Assembly: GCA_025351615.1 (NCBI GenBank)
Contig: JANXVP010000020.1
Coordinates: 1-11,220, forward strand
Direction: 5' to 3'
DNA from: Ramlibacter sp.
Lineage (GTDB): Bacteria; Pseudomonadota; Gammaproteobacteria; Burkholderiales; Burkholderiaceae_C
DNA length: 11,220 nt
Shown here: positions 1 to 6,395 of the stretch, in pieces
Position numbering within the stretch: the stretch's first letter is position 1
Layout: each line of letters opens with the position of its first letter
Position numbers and translations under genes: made by a program
Notes under the pieces: generated by a model
What the model saw: only the letters and a program-made list of their open reading frames with translations
The model's database searches: none
Told to the model about the DNA's origin: nothing

Positions 1-1
1 G

Positions 2-610
2 AACCCGCTGCCGCCGACCATGTCGGCCTACAACACGGCGACCAAGGACGACGTCTACGATCCGGAAGGCGCGAAGAAGCTGCTGGCGCAGGCCGGCCTG
101 GCGAACGGCTTCACCACCGACCTGTGGGCCATGCCGGTGCAACGCCCGTACAACCCGAACGCCAAGCGCATCGCTGAACTGATGCAGGCCGACCTGGCAA
201 AGATCGGCGTCAAGGCCGAGATCAAGAGCTTCGAGTGGGGCGAGTACCGCAAGCGGATGCAGGCCGGCGAGCACCAGATGGGCATGCTGGGCTGGACCGG
301 CGACAACGGCGACCCGGACAACTTCCTGGCCGTTTTGCTGGGCTGCGAAGCCGCCAAGAACAACGGCTCCAACGTCTCGAAGTGGTGCTACCAGCCGTTC
401 GAGGATCTGATCCAGAAAGCCAAGTCGGTCACCAAGCCGGCCGAGCGGGATGCGCTGTACAAGCAGGCGCAGGTGATCTTCAAGCAGCAGGAGCCGTGGT
501 TCACCATCGCCCACGCCGTGCAGATCAAGCCGGTTCGCAAGGAGGTGATCGACTTCAAGCTCAGCCCGTTCGGGCGCCACAACTTCTACGGCGTCGACAT
601 CAAGGAATAA
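2..610 (+). CDS. Peptide ABC transporter substrate-binding protein (DppA-like), C-terminal part
   Basis: Periplasmic solute-binding protein of family 5 (DppA/OppA type), which captures di- or oligopeptides and delivers them to an inner-membrane ABC permease. Only the last 202 codons lie in the window; the frame is open from base 2 and ends at TAA 608-610. Visible family features are the segment WTGDNGDPDNF (about residue 98 of the fragment), the YDPEGAKKLLAQAG segment near the beginning, and a C-terminus ending in a hydrophobic/aromatic stretch typical of DppA. The signal peptide and N-terminal lobe are outside the window. Permease genes are not seen downstream; the next gene is a nucleosidase starting one base after this stop, and its ribosome binding site lies inside this gene's last codons. 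The dipeptide preference is inferred from the DPDNF-type segment; another peptide or a haem precursor is possible. Confidence 0.9.
   Translation, partial: NPLPPTMSAYNTATKDDVYDPEGAKKLLAQAGLANGFTTDLWAMPVQRPYNPNAKRIAELMQADLAKIGVKAEIKSFEWGEYRKRMQAGEHQMGMLGWTGDNGDPDNFLAVLLGCEAAKNNGSNVSKWCYQPFEDLIQKAKSVTKPAERDALYKQAQVIFKQQEPWFTIAHAVQIKPVRKEVIDFKLSPFGRHNFYGVDIKE
602..606 (+). promoter_or_regulatory. Ribosome binding site deciding the CTG start of mtnN
   Basis: AAGGA lies 5 bases upstream of CTG 612, inside the last codons of the preceding gene. It supports initiation at 612 over ATG 636, which has only CGTCAGCGCG in front of it. Confidence 0.6.
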
Positions 611-611
611 G

Positions 612-1316
612 CTGACCACCGCCATCGTCAGCGCGATGCATGAGGAGCTGGCCGCTGTGCTGGCCCTTATGCCGGACGAACGCCGGCAGCAGGCGGCAGG
701 GCGTGATTTCTGGATCGGCCACCTGCACGGCCAGCCGGTGGTCGCGGTGCTCTCGCGGATCGGCAAGGTTGCGGCGGCGACGACGGCGACGGTGCTGATC
801 GAGCGCTTCAGTGTGAAGCGCATCGTCTTTACCGGCGTCGCCGGCGGGCTGGCGAGCGAGGTGCAGGTCGGGGACATCGTGGTGGCCGACAGCTTCCTGC
901 AGCATGACCTCGACGCCTCCCCGATCTTTCCGAAATACCAGGTGCCGCTTTACGGCCTGGACCGGTTCGCGACCGATCCCGCCCTCAGCGCGCAACTGGT
1001 TCGCGCTGCGCGGTCGGCACTTGCGCAAGCGCCGCTGCACCACGGGCTGGTCGTGAGCGGCGACCGTTTTGTCGCGACCACCGCCGAAAGCCTCGCCTTG
1101 CAGCGGGCGTTGCCGCAAGCCCTTGCCGTGGAGATGGAAGGGGCGGCGTTCGCCCAGGTTTGCCACGACTACGGCGTTCCCTTCGCGGCGGTCCGCACGA
1201 TCTCCGACCGCGCCGATGACGAGGCGCACGGCGACTTCCTGCGCTTTGTCAGGGACGTGGCCAGCCACTACTCGGCCGCGATCATCGGCGCTTTTCTCGA
1301 GGCGGCACCGGCCTGA
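612..1316 (+). CDS. mtnN: 5'-methylthioadenosine/S-adenosylhomocysteine nucleosidase, probable CTG start
   Basis: Cytoplasmic enzyme of the PNP/UDP phosphorylase family that cleaves adenine from methylthioadenosine and S-adenosylhomocysteine, serving methionine salvage and recycling of SAM by-products. The family core is clear: IGKVAAA, TGVAGGL, VGDIVVAD, VSGDRF, AVEMEGAAFAQVC and the catalytic-acid segment ISDRADD. The first ATG is at 636, but starting there would cut off the first beta strand and leave catalytic Glu12 at residue 4. Reading from CTG at 612 gives LTTAIVSAMHEEL, which lines up with the usual start (IGIIGAMEEE) and puts the glutamate at exactly residue 12; E174/M175/E176 and D199 then fall two residues from E. 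coli numbering. AAGGA at 602-606 sits 5 bases before CTG, and no SD precedes 636. The gene follows the peptide-binding protein gene by one base, suggesting translational coupling. Length is 234 residues, normal for the family. Confidence 0.9.
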   Translation: MTTAIVSAMHEELAAVLALMPDERRQQAAGRDFWIGHLHGQPVVAVLSRIGKVAAATTATVLIERFSVKRIVFTGVAGGLASEVQVGDIVVADSFLQHDLDASPIFPKYQVPLYGLDRFATDPALSAQLVRAARSALAQAPLHHGLVVSGDRFVATTAESLALQRALPQALAVEMEGAAFAQVCHDYGVPFAAVRTISDRADDEAHGDFLRFVRDVASHYSAAIIGAFLEAAPA

Positions 1317-1325
1317 CGCGCCTGC

Positions 1326-2315
1326 TTACTTGAGCCAGCCGCGCTTGCGGAAGTACCACATCGGCACCACCGCGCTGGCCACCATCAGCAAGATGGCGTA
1401 GGGATAGCCATATGCCCATTCGAGTTCGGGAAACCAGCCCTTGAAGTTCATGCCGTAGATGCTGGCAATCAGCGTCGGCGGAAGCAGCGCCACGCTGGCG
1501 ACCGAGAAGATCTTGATGATCTTGTTCTGGTTGATGTTGATGAAACCGACGGTGGCGGCCATCAGGAAGTTGATCTTGTCGAACAGGAACGCGGTGTGGT
1601 TGTCCAGCGATTCGATGTCGCGCAGGATCTGCCGCGCTTCCTCGAACTGGCCGGCGTTGAGCATGCGGCTGCGCATCATGAAACTCACCGCGCGGCGGGT
1701 GTCCATCACGTTGCGGCGGATCCGGCCATTCAAGTCCTCCTGCCGCGCAATGGCGCCCAGCACTTCGCCGGCCAGCGCGTCGGTCACGTCCCCCGACAGC
1801 ACCTGGCGGCTGACTTTTTCCAGTTCGTCGTAGATGCCTTCGAGCGTGTCGGCAGAGTACTCGGCGTCGGCGTCAAACAGCTTCAGCAGCACTTCCTTGG
1901 CGTCCTCGATCAGCCCCGGCGCCCGGCGCGCCCGCAGCCGCAGCAGCCGGAACACCGGCACGTCCTCGTCATGGATCGAGAACAGCACGCCTTTGCTTTT
2001 GAGCGTGTCGTTGACCAGGTTGAGGATGAAGGCGACCCGGACGGTGCGCGGCTCTTCGTCGTCGGCGATCAGGAAGTCGCTGCGGATATGCAGCTCGCCG
2101 TTGTCCTCTTCATAGAAGCGCGCCGACTCCTCGATGTCCTCGTCCATCGCATCCTCGGGGATGGACAGGCCGTAGTACTGCTTGACCCAGCGCTTTTCTT
2201 CGGGGGTCGGCGACTCGAGGTCGACCCAGATCGGCTGGAAGTTCGAGAGCTCCTCGAGCGACTCGATTTCCTCCTGGAACAGCCGCCCGTTGGCGAGCGT
2301 GAAGATGTTGAGCAA
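1326..2315 (-). CDS. corA: Magnesium/cobalt transport protein CorA
   Basis: Inner-membrane pentameric divalent cation channel of the CorA MIT family (329 residues, normal length). The family signature YGMNF is at about residues 287-291 at the end of the first transmembrane helix (about 268-287); a second helix spans about 306-321, and the protein ends in a basic cytosolic tail (FRKRGWLK). The long acidic, helical N-terminal cytoplasmic domain matches the family's funnel. The start is TTG at 2313-2315, preceded on the minus strand by GGGAG (2322-2326) with 6 bases of spacing. It converges on mtnN with 9 bases between the two stop codons and lies 135 bases downstream of the phospholipase gene on the same strand. 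No terminator is visible between the convergent genes. Mg2+ is the likely substrate; Co2+ or Ni2+ transport cannot be excluded. Confidence 0.95.
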   Translation of the reverse strand: MLNIFTLANGRLFQEEIESLEELSNFQPIWVDLESPTPEEKRWVKQYYGLSIPEDAMDEDIEESARFYEEDNGELHIRSDFLIADDEEPRTVRVAFILNLVNDTLKSKGVLFSIHDEDVPVFRLLRLRARRAPGLIEDAKEVLLKLFDADAEYSADTLEGIYDELEKVSRQVLSGDVTDALAGEVLGAIARQEDLNGRIRRNVMDTRRAVSFMMRSRMLNAGQFEEARQILRDIESLDNHTAFLFDKINFLMAATVGFININQNKIIKIFSVASVALLPPTLIASIYGMNFKGWFPELEWAYGYPYAILLMVASAVVPMWYFRKRGWLK

Positions 2316-2369
2316 GGCTCACTCCCGAAAATCGTTAAGGCATCGGCGCGTGGTTGCGGCTTTGGCTTC

Positions 2370-2392
2370 CAACTCCGATGCTTGGGGAGTTG
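2370..2392 (-). other. Hairpin in the corA 5' leader
   Basis: Inverted repeat CAACTCC (2370-2376) and GGAGTTG (2386-2392) with a 9-base loop, between the phospholipase stop and corA. There is no T-run on the minus-strand side, so it is not a standard terminator. It may be a leader structure or chance; no promoter in this 135-base gap is convincing. Confidence 0.3.
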
Positions 2393-2450
2393 AAAGCTAC
2401 CGACTGGGGCAGGTTTCCAAGGAGCGGCCTCCGGCGTTTTGACCGCGCGA

Positions 2451-3662
2451 TTATGCCGTGGCAGGGCCCAGCAAGGCCAGCAGTTCCTGCTTGTGCGTGA
2501 ATGCGTCGCGCTCGCCCAGGGCGACCAGCGTCTGCACGAAGCCCGGCTCGAACAGCAGATAGCTCGCCAGCGCGCCGCCTCCCCCTTTCAGCGCGCCCAG
2601 GCCGGCCAGCGCGCGGCGGACCGAGCGGGGAAGCTCATGCAGGTGGGACTGCGCGATCGCATCGAGAGACTGCGAGGGCTGGATGGCCAGCACCTCGACG
2701 CTTCTGTAGGGCAGCACCGCGGCGACCTCGCGGGGCAGTTGCTGCAGGGTGCGGGTGACGCGCTGCGCCTGTTCGACATCGGCCTGCAGCGTGTCGTGAA
2801 AGACGCTGGCCATGGCATGGCCGCCGATGAAGCCCATGCTGGGCTGCCGCGCAATCGTTTCGGGCGAGCCGGTGACAAACCCCGAGCGCTGCGGCTGCCC
2901 CACCCCGACCACCAGCACCCGGTGAGCGCCGAGGTGGACTGCGGGGGACAGCGGCGAGACCTGGCGCATCGAGCCGTCGCCGAAATACTCGCGGTGGCCG
3001 TCAACCCACAGCGGTGTCGCCGGAAAGAGGAAGGGGATGGCGCTGGAAGCCATCAGGTGTTCGATCGTCAACGGCTGGAATTCGGCGCGCCGGCCGGGTC
3101 GATTCCACGGCTGCTGGCGGCTGTTGCGGGCGGTGTGGCAGAACGTCCAGTGCACGCCAGTGGTATAGCTGGACGCCGTGACCGCGACTGCTTCCAGTGC
3201 CCCGTTGAGCAGCGCATCGTCGATGCCCGGCAGCGACACGGCGCGGTGCAGTGTGTCGACCAGCGGCGTGTTGTCCAGGATGGCGCCGAAATCCCGCGCG
3301 TTGCGCCACAGGCTCACGGCGGCGATGAACCGGTTGAGGCTTGCCCAGCGGTTGATGTTCAGCGAATAGACGTCGACCGACCGCAGGCGGTCCCAGAAGC
3401 CGGCCAGCTGCTCGAATGCCGGCAGGCCGAGGCTGGCTGCGCTGGCGAGACAGGCCACGTTCAGCGCCCCGGCCGACGTGCCGACCAGCACCTCGAACGG
3501 AAAAGCCGACGATGCTCCGGGCTGCTGGCGAAGCATGGCGCCGATCGCCTTGAGGACGCCGACCTGGTAGGCCGTCCGGGCGCCGCCTCCCATCAGCACC
3601 AAGGCGTGCCTGGGGCTCCCCGGTTGGACCAGTCCCGCATTGATGATGGTGCTCAAGCTCAT
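2451..3662 (-). CDS. Patatin-like phospholipase family protein
   Basis: Serine-dependent acyl hydrolase of the patatin/RssA type (403 residues). The glycine-rich oxyanion-hole loop GGGARTAYQVG is at residues 25-35, the nucleophile elbow GTSAG at 61-65 (Ser63), and the partner aspartate in DGS at 229-231 (Asp229), so the catalytic dyad is complete. No signal peptide or strong membrane helix is visible, so it is probably cytoplasmic or peripherally membrane-bound. The start is ATG at 3660-3662, placing the glycine loop near the N-terminus as usual; the bases upstream show no good SD. The gene lies upstream of corA on the same strand with a 135-base gap and no terminator between, so co-transcription is possible. 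Substrate is unknown; lipid or lysophospholipid hydrolysis is the family expectation. Confidence 0.9.
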   Translation of the reverse strand: MSLSTIINAGLVQPGSPRHALVLMGGGARTAYQVGVLKAIGAMLRQQPGASSAFPFEVLVGTSAGALNVACLASAASLGLPAFEQLAGFWDRLRSVDVYSLNINRWASLNRFIAAVSLWRNARDFGAILDNTPLVDTLHRAVSLPGIDDALLNGALEAVAVTASSYTTGVHWTFCHTARNSRQQPWNRPGRRAEFQPLTIEHLMASSAIPFLFPATPLWVDGHREYFGDGSMRQVSPLSPAVHLGAHRVLVVGVGQPQRSGFVTGSPETIARQPSMGFIGGHAMASVFHDTLQADVEQAQRVTRTLQQLPREVAAVLPYRSVEVLAIQPSQSLDAIAQSHLHELPRSVRRALAGLGALKGGGGALASYLLFEPGFVQTLVALGERDAFTHKQELLALLGPATA

Positions 3663-3759
3663 CGGTGCGGATCATGGTAGATCAACCCGCCCCGCTTGCC
3701 CACCCCACCGCCAGACCTTCGTGCGGGACTGATCCTACAAACCAGGGCCGACCTGTCCG

Positions 3760-3801
3760 ACAGACCCAGGCTCAGCCGGGCCGTAGATTGCGGCTGTCTG
3801 T
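3760..3801 (+). other. Structured leader hairpin upstream of small ORFs
   Basis: CAGCCG (3773-3778) pairs with CGGCTG (3791-3796), and ACAGA (3760-3764) pairs with TCTGT (3797-3801) directly below it, giving an 11-bp stem with an 8-base bulge on one side and a 12-base loop. A second small hairpin, GGTGG/CCACC (3802-3806 and 3812-3816), follows immediately, and the SD of the first small ORF is 9 bases further on. This looks like a folded 5' untranslated region. The pairing is seen in the sequence; the regulatory role is inference. Confidence 0.35.
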
Positions 3802-3839
3802 GGTGGCGAATCCACCTTCAACCAAGAGGAAAAGCAGTA

Positions 3840-4028
3840 ATGATCCATCTGGCGAACGACCCCAACGCAAGCCGCATGGGCTATCGGCCCGGTCAAAACG
3901 AAAGTCAGGGGCGCAGCTTCGAGCAAGCACGCTGCCGCGGCGGACACGCCTGGCCGTTCCTCAGCCGCGACGCCGGCCGTCCTGCACCCCAGGGCGCCTC
4001 CAAGAACCCGGGAGACAGCGGCAGCTGA
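3840..4028 (+). CDS. Small hypothetical protein 1 of tandem small-ORF locus
   Basis: Unrecognised 62-residue ORF beginning MIHLANDPNASRMGY. AGAGGA at 3825-3830 lies 9 bases before ATG. A rough hand count gives about 77% GC at third codon positions, about 68% at first and lower at second, the order expected of real genes in a high-GC genome. The product is hydrophilic, rich in Gly, Arg, Ser, Asn and Pro, with one Cys, and has no membrane segment or signal peptide. It ends at TGA 4026-4028; the second small ORF begins 18 bases later in the same frame. A frame extending back to ATG 3696 exists but has no SD and would run through the leader hairpin. It could be a translated leader, a small regulatory protein, or the first half of a longer gene interrupted by TGA. 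Confidence 0.45.
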   Translation: MIHLANDPNASRMGYRPGQNESQGRSFEQARCRGGHAWPFLSRDAGRPAPQGASKNPGDSGS

Positions 4029-4046
4029 TCCCGCCAGGAAACCCGC

Positions 4047-4220
4047 ATGAACCGAGAGCAAAAAACTTCCAACCGCTACAGCGATTCGCCGCGGGACCGC
4101 CCGCACCGCGAAGGCTGTGAACACGCGAATCTCGAGCGCCCCGGCGCGCAGGCGCATCCCCAGGCCCGCGGCTGGCACCAGGCCAGTGTCAACCATGCAG
4201 GTGGCTGGCGCCTTCGTTAA
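4047..4220 (+). CDS. Small hypothetical protein 2 of tandem small-ORF locus
   Basis: Unrecognised 57-residue ORF beginning MNREQKTSNRYSDSPRD and ending in GGWRLR. AGGAA at 4036-4040 with 6 bases to ATG is a strong ribosome binding site. The product is very polar and rich in Arg, His, Gln and Pro, with one Cys and two Trp near the C-terminus; no membrane segment is seen. Third-position GC is about 72%, similar to first-position GC, so codon bias alone does not prove coding. The stop TAA (4218-4220) is followed 36 bases later by a strong intrinsic terminator, so this reads as the last cistron of a short transcript that also carries the 62-residue ORF. Function is unknown; the basic, polar character would fit an RNA- or protein-binding peptide, but that is a guess. 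Confidence 0.45.
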   Translation: MNREQKTSNRYSDSPRDRPHREGCEHANLERPGAQAHPQARGWHQASVNHAGGWRLR

Positions 4221-4239
4221 TGACCGAATCTCCCTGAAC

Positions 4240-4286
4240 GCCACCGGAGTGGCGCCAACGGCGGCCTGCAGGGCCGCCGTTTTTTT
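4240..4286 (+). terminator. Intrinsic terminator of the small-ORF transcript
   Basis: Perfect 10-bp stem AACGGCGGCC (4257-4266) and GGCCGCCGTT (4272-4281) with loop TGCAG, followed by a T-run reaching 4286. A small companion hairpin GCCAC/GTGGC (4240-4253) sits just before it. Its presence in the middle of the long gap between patatin and hpf is the best evidence that a plus-strand transcript exists there. Confidence 0.85.
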
Positions 4287-4355
4287 GTCCATTTCGGTGC
4301 AGCGCACTGCAGCTGAGCCGGCTGACAAAGGGTTGCAGTCGGATCCGTGAAATGC

Positions 4356-4394
4356 GGCAAATCCATTGCCTTTTGCAGGCGCCAAGCGCATAGT
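4356..4394 (+). promoter_or_regulatory. Candidate promoter(s) of hpf
   Basis: Two overlapping possibilities. A sigma-70 type promoter: TTGCCT (4366-4371), 17-base spacer, CATAGT (4389-4394), each 4 of 6 to consensus. A sigma-54 type promoter: GGCA (GG at 4356-4357) and TTGC (GC at 4368-4369) with exactly the -24/-12 spacing. Either would give an hpf leader of roughly 75-100 bases. The stretch 4287-4476 holds no gene that I can support. Confidence 0.3.
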
Positions 4395-4476
4395 CGTTTT
4401 CATCGCCCAGCAAACCGGTCCTTCCGCCGTTTCTACCGACGGCTCCTTTCCCCACCCGAGCAACAGGAGGCTATCC

Positions 4477-4806
4477 ATGAACCTGACGATCAGCGGTCAC
4501 CATCTTGAAGTAACCCAGGCGCTGCGCAATTACGTGACCACCAAGCTGGATCGGATCACCAGGCACTTTGACCAGGTCGTTGACATCAAGGTGATCCTGA
4601 CTGTTGAAAAGCAGAAGGAAAAGGAACGACGACAGCGTGCGGAATGCAATATCCACGTCAGGGGCAGCGACCTGTTCGCCGAAAGTTCGCATGAGGACTT
4701 GTACGCCGCCGTTGACCAGTTGGTCGATAAACTCGACCGCCAGGTGGGCCGGCACAAGACCCGGGTGCAGGACCACCACCACGAGGGCGCAAAGCGCCTG
4801 ATGTGA
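4477..4806 (+). CDS. hpf: Ribosome hibernation promoting factor, short form (HPF/YhbH)
   Basis: Binds the 30S subunit near the decoding centre and drives formation of inactive 100S ribosome dimers in stationary phase or stress. The product is 109 residues, the short HPF type without the C-terminal dimerisation domain of long HPF. Sequence shows the opening [17 protein letters not shown], the basic helix region and the [16 protein letters not shown] helix common to the sigma-54 modulation/S30EA family, with a His-rich tail. The ATG at 4477 is chosen because CAGGAGG (4464-4470) lies 6 bases upstream and it gives the family's exact N-terminus; an open frame back to 4366 lacks an SD. It precedes ptsN and hprK, the usual partners of the PTS-Ntr cluster, although rpoN is absent here. 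A terminator follows at once. Confidence 0.95.
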   Translation: MNLTISGHHLEVTQALRNYVTTKLDRITRHFDQVVDIKVILTVEKQKEKERRQRAECNIHVRGSDLFAESSHEDLYAAVDQLVDKLDRQVGRHKTRVQDHHHEGAKRLM

Positions 4807-4827
4807 TCGCCGAAGGCACCCGAGACG

Positions 4828-4856
4828 AGGCCGCCCCGACCGGGCGGCCTTTTTTA
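4828..4856 (+). terminator. Intrinsic terminator after hpf
   Basis: Perfect 9-bp stem AGGCCGCCC (4828-4836) and GGGCGGCCT (4842-4850), loop CGACC, followed by TTTTT. It lies 22 bases after the hpf stop and should separate hpf from ptsN transcription at least partly. Confidence 0.85.
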
Positions 4857-4895
4857 TTTCGTGCTTTTGTCGTCCCGGCCGGGCTGCGCAGCGTT

Positions 4896-4926
4896 TTGAT
4901 GCGGTGTACCTCCCGAGGTGCATAAT
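4896..4926 (+). promoter_or_regulatory. Candidate ptsN promoter with an inverted repeat in the spacer
   Basis: CATAAT (4921-4926) resembles a -10 box, with TTGATG (4896-4901) upstream at a long 19-base spacing. The spacer contains the inverted repeat ACCTC-CC-GAGGT (4908-4919). If used, transcription would begin about 7-9 bases before the ptsN ATG. A promoter is expected here because the hpf terminator lies just upstream. Confidence 0.35.
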
Positions 4927-4940
4927 CCCCCTCCCAGACC

Positions 4941-5408
4941 ATGAACCGTCTCGCGTCCATCCTGCCAGCCGCTCAAGTGCTCGTGAGCGTCGATGCCACT
5001 AGCAAAAAACGCGCCTTCGAAGAAGCCGGATTGCTGTTCGAAAACCTGCATGGCCTGTCGCGCGCGCTGATCACCGAAAGCCTGTTCGCCAGGGAACGCC
5101 TGGGTTCTACCGGCCTGGGCCATGGCGTCGCGATTCCACACGGGCGCATCAAGGGCCTGAAGGCGCCGATGGCCGCCTTGTTCCAGCTGGCCAACGCCAT
5201 CGGTTTCGATGCGCCGGATGAGCAGCCGGTCAACCTGCTGATCTTCCTCCTGGTGCCCGAAGCCGCGACCCAGAAGCACCTTGAAATCCTGTCCGAGATC
5301 GCCGAATTGCTGAGCGACGCGCCACTGCGCGAAAAGATCAGGAGCAGTAGCGATGCAAGCGAACTGCACCGCACGATTGCCACCTGGCAGTCAGCCCAAC
5401 CCGCCTGA
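4941..5408 (+). CDS. ptsN: PTS IIA-like nitrogen regulatory protein (EIIA-Ntr)
   Basis: Regulatory phosphocarrier of the nitrogen PTS; it accepts phosphate from NPr/HPr and acts on targets such as potassium transport and sensor kinases in other bacteria rather than moving sugar. 155 residues, normal length. The active-site motif GLGHGVAIPHGRI is at residues 58-70, with the phospho-accepting histidine at His67; the QKHLEILSEIAELL helix near the C-terminus is also typical. The ATG at 4941 has no good SD (CCCTCCCAGACC precedes it), which fits a very short or absent leader. It follows the hpf terminator by 85 bases and is 18 bases from hprK, with which it is probably co-transcribed. Confidence 0.95.
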   Translation: MNRLASILPAAQVLVSVDATSKKRAFEEAGLLFENLHGLSRALITESLFARERLGSTGLGHGVAIPHGRIKGLKAPMAALFQLANAIGFDAPDEQPVNLLIFLLVPEAATQKHLEILSEIAELLSDAPLREKIRSSSDASELHRTIATWQSAQPA

Positions 5409-5426
5409 CCGGGCGCCGCTCCCGCA

Positions 5427-6377
5427 GTGAAACCCACCGTCGTCAGCGCCGACGTCCTGTTCGAAGACCACCGGGCCCATCTGAAATGGGAATGGCTGGC
5501 CGGGCTGGGCGCGTCCGAAAGGCGTTTCGACGAAGTGGCGGTGCGTGCCGCCCGCTCGGGCGCCGATCTGGTCGGCTACCTCAATTACATCCATCCTTAC
5601 CGGGTCCAGATTCTGGGCGAGCGGGAGATCGCCTACCTGACCAACGCGACCGCCGAGGATTGCGCTCGCCGGATCTCGCGCATCGTCACGCTGGAACCGC
5701 CGGTGCTGATCCTGGCCGACGGCCAGGTCGCGCCCGATGCGCTGCTGTCGATCTGCGAGCGGGCACAGATTCCGATGTTCGCCACCCGCGAATCGTCCGC
5801 CTTCGTGATCGACGTGCTGCGAGCCTACCTGTCCAAGCACTTTGCCGAACGCACCTCCATGCACGGCGTGTTCATGGACATCCTGGGTGTGGGCGTCATG
5901 ATCACCGGCGAGTCAGGCCTGGGCAAGAGCGAACTCGGGCTGGAGCTGATCTCGCGCGGCAATGGGCTGGTGGCCGATGACGCGGTCGACCTGTACCGGA
6001 TCAACCAGACCACGATCGAGGGGCGGTGTCCCGAGCTGCTGCGCAACCTGCTGGAAGTGCGCGGCATCGGCTTGCTCGACATCCGCGCGATCTTCGGCGA
6101 GACCGCCGTGCGGCGCAAGATGCGGCTCAAACTGATCGTGCACCTGGTGCGGCGCGAGACCATGGAGCGCGAATACGAGCGCCTGCCTTACGAACCGCTG
6201 ACCCAGGATGTGCTGGGGGTTCCGGTGCGCAAGGTAGTGATCCAGGTGGTGGCGGGGCGCAATATCGCCGTGCTGGTGGAAGCCGCCGTGCGAAACACGA
6301 TCCTGCAGCTGCGGGGCGTGGACACGTACCAGGAGTTCGTCGAGCGGCACCGCCGGGCGATGGAGCAGGACAAGTAG
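5427..6377 (+). CDS. hprK: HPr kinase/phosphorylase
   Basis: Bifunctional enzyme that phosphorylates and dephosphorylates the regulatory serine of HPr, setting the state of the PTS. 316 residues, normal length, starting at GTG. The N-terminal domain (about 1-130) is the HprK-type regulatory domain; the C-terminal catalytic domain holds the Walker A loop GESGLGKS (161-168), a conserved histidine in MHGVF (His146), the acidic pair in VADDAV (Asp184-Asp185) and the HprK signature [10 protein letters not shown] beginning at Glu210. In betaproteobacteria HprK typically works in a regulatory PTS without sugar transporters; HPr and EI genes are not in this window. It follows ptsN by 18 bases with no SD visible, so its translation may depend on ptsN. 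Confidence 0.96.
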   Translation: MKPTVVSADVLFEDHRAHLKWEWLAGLGASERRFDEVAVRAARSGADLVGYLNYIHPYRVQILGEREIAYLTNATAEDCARRISRIVTLEPPVLILADGQVAPDALLSICERAQIPMFATRESSAFVIDVLRAYLSKHFAERTSMHGVFMDILGVGVMITGESGLGKSELGLELISRGNGLVADDAVDLYRINQTTIEGRCPELLRNLLEVRGIGLLDIRAIFGETAVRRKMRLKLIVHLVRRETMEREYERLPYEPLTQDVLGVPVRKVVIQVVAGRNIAVLVEAAVRNTILQLRGVDTYQEFVERHRRAMEQDK

Positions 6378-6395
6378 CGCGGCGCCGGCGGGCGC

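Noticed and set aside
1596..2393. Plus-strand open frame opposite corA
   Set aside because: Shadow of corA, which has the GMN signature and two membrane helices.
2439..3680. Plus-strand open frame of 413 codons
   Set aside because: Antisense to the patatin-like gene, whose catalytic motifs are intact; the product is Arg/Gln/Ala-rich without family features.
4366..4476. Upstream start for hpf at 4366
   Set aside because: It has no SD, overlaps the candidate promoter, and ATG 4477 has an excellent SD and the conserved N-terminus.
4381..4476. Riboswitch or RNA gene in the hpf leader
   Set aside because: Only a 5-bp stem (GCCGT/ACGGC) is visible, and no known riboswitch core was recognised.
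3735..4478. Long minus-strand open frame of 247 codons across the gap upstream of hpf
   Set aside because: It runs through the strong plus-strand terminator, has no recognisable domain and is in codon register opposite the small ORFs, which have ribosome binding sites. It is best explained as an antisense frame in GC-rich DNA.
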